Source of the DNA: Geodermatophilaceae bacterium
Lineage (GTDB): Bacteria; Actinomycetota; Actinomycetes; Mycobacteriales; Geodermatophilaceae
NCBI GenBank assembly: GCA_013814015.1
Contig: JACCQS010000321.1
Location: 1-6,151 of the forward strand
DNA: 6,151 nucleotides
Direction of reading: 5' to 3'
Under the pieces are notes generated by a model, which saw only the letters and a program-made list of their open reading frames with translations, was not told the origin of the DNA and did no database searches. This document shows positions 5,589 through 6,151 of this stretch, piece by piece. A program made the translations under genes and the position numbers. Positions within the stretch are counted from its first letter, which is position 1, and the number at the start of each line of letters is the position of its first letter.

Positions 5589-5595
5589 AGAGGAG
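5589..5595 (+). promoter_or_regulatory. Ribosome binding site deciding the BMP TTG start
   Basis: AGAGGAG ends 6 nt before the TTG at 5602, an ideal distance. The in-frame ATG at 5620 is 24 nt away and would remove the charged n-region of the lipoprotein signal, so TTG 5602 is preferred. Confidence 0.75.
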
Positions 5596-5601
5596 AACGC
5601 G

Positions 5602-6151
5602 TTGCGCGTACAGCGACGTATGACGGCCCTGGCGGCGCTCCTGGCAGGCGCTCTTGTGCTTGCCGGATGTGGTGGTGGCGCTGACGGTGGCGGCGGAGAG
5701 ACCGACGCGGCCGGCAGCGACATCAACGTCGGCGTCGCCTATGACGTCACTGGGCGAGGCGATCAGTCGTTCAATGACTCGGCAGCGGTTGGGCTGGACC
5801 GGGCCGTCGACGAGTTCGGGCTCAGCCTCGATGAGGCCGAAGCCAGCACCAGCGACGATGAGGCGGCACGCGAGGAGCGCCTGCGGCTGTTCGCCGAGAA
5901 CGGCAACAACCCGGTCATCGCGGTCGGCTTCGTCTACGCCGCCTCGCTCGCGATCGTGGCCGAGGAGTTCCCGGACACTCAGTTCGCGATCATTGACTCG
6001 GCCGATCCGGTCGCCGACAACGTAACCAATCTGCTCTTCGCCGAGGAGCAGGGTTCGTTCCTGGTCGGCGTGATCGCAGCACTGAAGTCAACGACGAAGA
6101 ACGTCGGTTTCGTCGGCGGCGTCCAGGTGCCGCTGATCGAGAAGTTCGAGG
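5602..6151 (+). CDS. BMP-family ABC transporter substrate-binding lipoprotein (N-terminal part)
   Basis: The frame stays open to the window end, giving 183 codons of a protein that is usually about 340-360 residues. It begins with a lipoprotein signal: basic RVQRR (2-6), a hydrophobic core, and the lipobox LAGC (20-23) with Cys23 as the lipidated residue. A Gly/Asp-rich linker follows. The mature fold starts at INVGVAYD (41-48). DVTGRGDQSFNDS (48-60) and FAEEQGSFLVG (146-156) are hallmark motifs of the BMP/PnrA family, whose studied members bind nucleosides for ABC import. NVGFVGG (167-173) opens the next strand. The protein should sit on the outer face of the membrane and hand its ligand to permease and ATPase subunits. 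Those genes are expected downstream but are not in view. The TTG start is fixed by AGAGGAG 6 nt upstream. Nucleosides are the likely ligand class; the exact ligand cannot be read from this half. Confidence 0.93.
   Translation, partial: MRVQRRMTALAALLAGALVLAGCGGGADGGGGETDAAGSDINVGVAYDVTGRGDQSFNDSAAVGLDRAVDEFGLSLDEAEASTSDDEAAREERLRLFAENGNNPVIAVGFVYAASLAIVAEEFPDTQFAIIDSADPVADNVTNLLFAEEQGSFLVGVIAALKSTTKNVGFVGGVQVPLIEKFE

Noticed and set aside
5409..5726. N-terminal extension of the carboxypeptidase frame
   Set aside because: It crosses the intergenic region and the start of the BMP lipoprotein gene, is low-complexity Pro/Arg/Ser-rich, and would bury the signal peptide more than 100 residues inside the protein.
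5654..6025. 123-codon plus-strand frame within the BMP gene
   Set aside because: It is Ser/Arg/Pro/Thr-rich out-of-phase reading; the frame from 5602 has the lipobox and BMP motifs and stays open to the window end.

Overview
The window is GC-rich DNA with strong GC bias at third codon positions, GTG and TTG starts, and several start- or stop-overlapping genes. It looks like ordinary chromosome of a high-GC actinomycete (Actinomycetota). The neighbourhood of trpS, a YihY-type membrane protein and a D,D-carboxypeptidase recalls, from memory, the trpS/Rv3335c/dacB1 neighbourhood of Mycobacterium tuberculosis. The genus cannot be told from the sequence alone.

Layout. At the left edge, on the minus strand, is the N-terminal part of a GalE-type UDP-sugar epimerase (1-218), cut by the window edge. 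An 87-bp divergent gap follows, then a plus-strand cluster: a Pat/HisC-type aromatic aminotransferase (306-1394); tryptophanyl-tRNA synthetase trpS (1439-2461); a small 2H phosphoesterase of the LigT/2'-5' RNA ligase family (2458-3018); and a YihY/BrkB-family membrane protein with an extra C-terminal tail and membrane segment (3011-4189). trpS and the 2H gene share an ATGA stop/start, and the 2H and YihY genes also overlap, so the last three genes are probably translated together. A D-alanyl-D-alanine carboxypeptidase (4143-5408) faces this cluster from the minus strand; its 3' end overlaps the YihY gene by 47 bp. After a 193-bp divergent intergenic region, a BMP-family substrate-binding lipoprotein (5602 onward) starts on the plus strand and runs off the right edge. 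It probably begins a nucleoside-type ABC uptake operon.

Functionally the window is housekeeping: sugar-nucleotide metabolism, aromatic amino acid transamination, tryptophan charging of tRNA, a possible RNA-end-processing enzyme, peptidoglycan trimming and solute uptake. I see no tRNA or rRNA gene, CRISPR array, insertion sequence, toxin-antitoxin pair or phage gene. The less routine points are two minus-strand genes (galE-like and D,D-carboxypeptidase) that each have a TANNNT box exactly 7 nt before a GTG start, as in leaderless transcripts; the tight trpS/2H/YihY coupling; the extended YihY C terminus; the tail-to-tail coding overlap; and an inverted repeat around a possible -10 box upstream of the BMP gene. 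I found no clear sign of an undescribed system.
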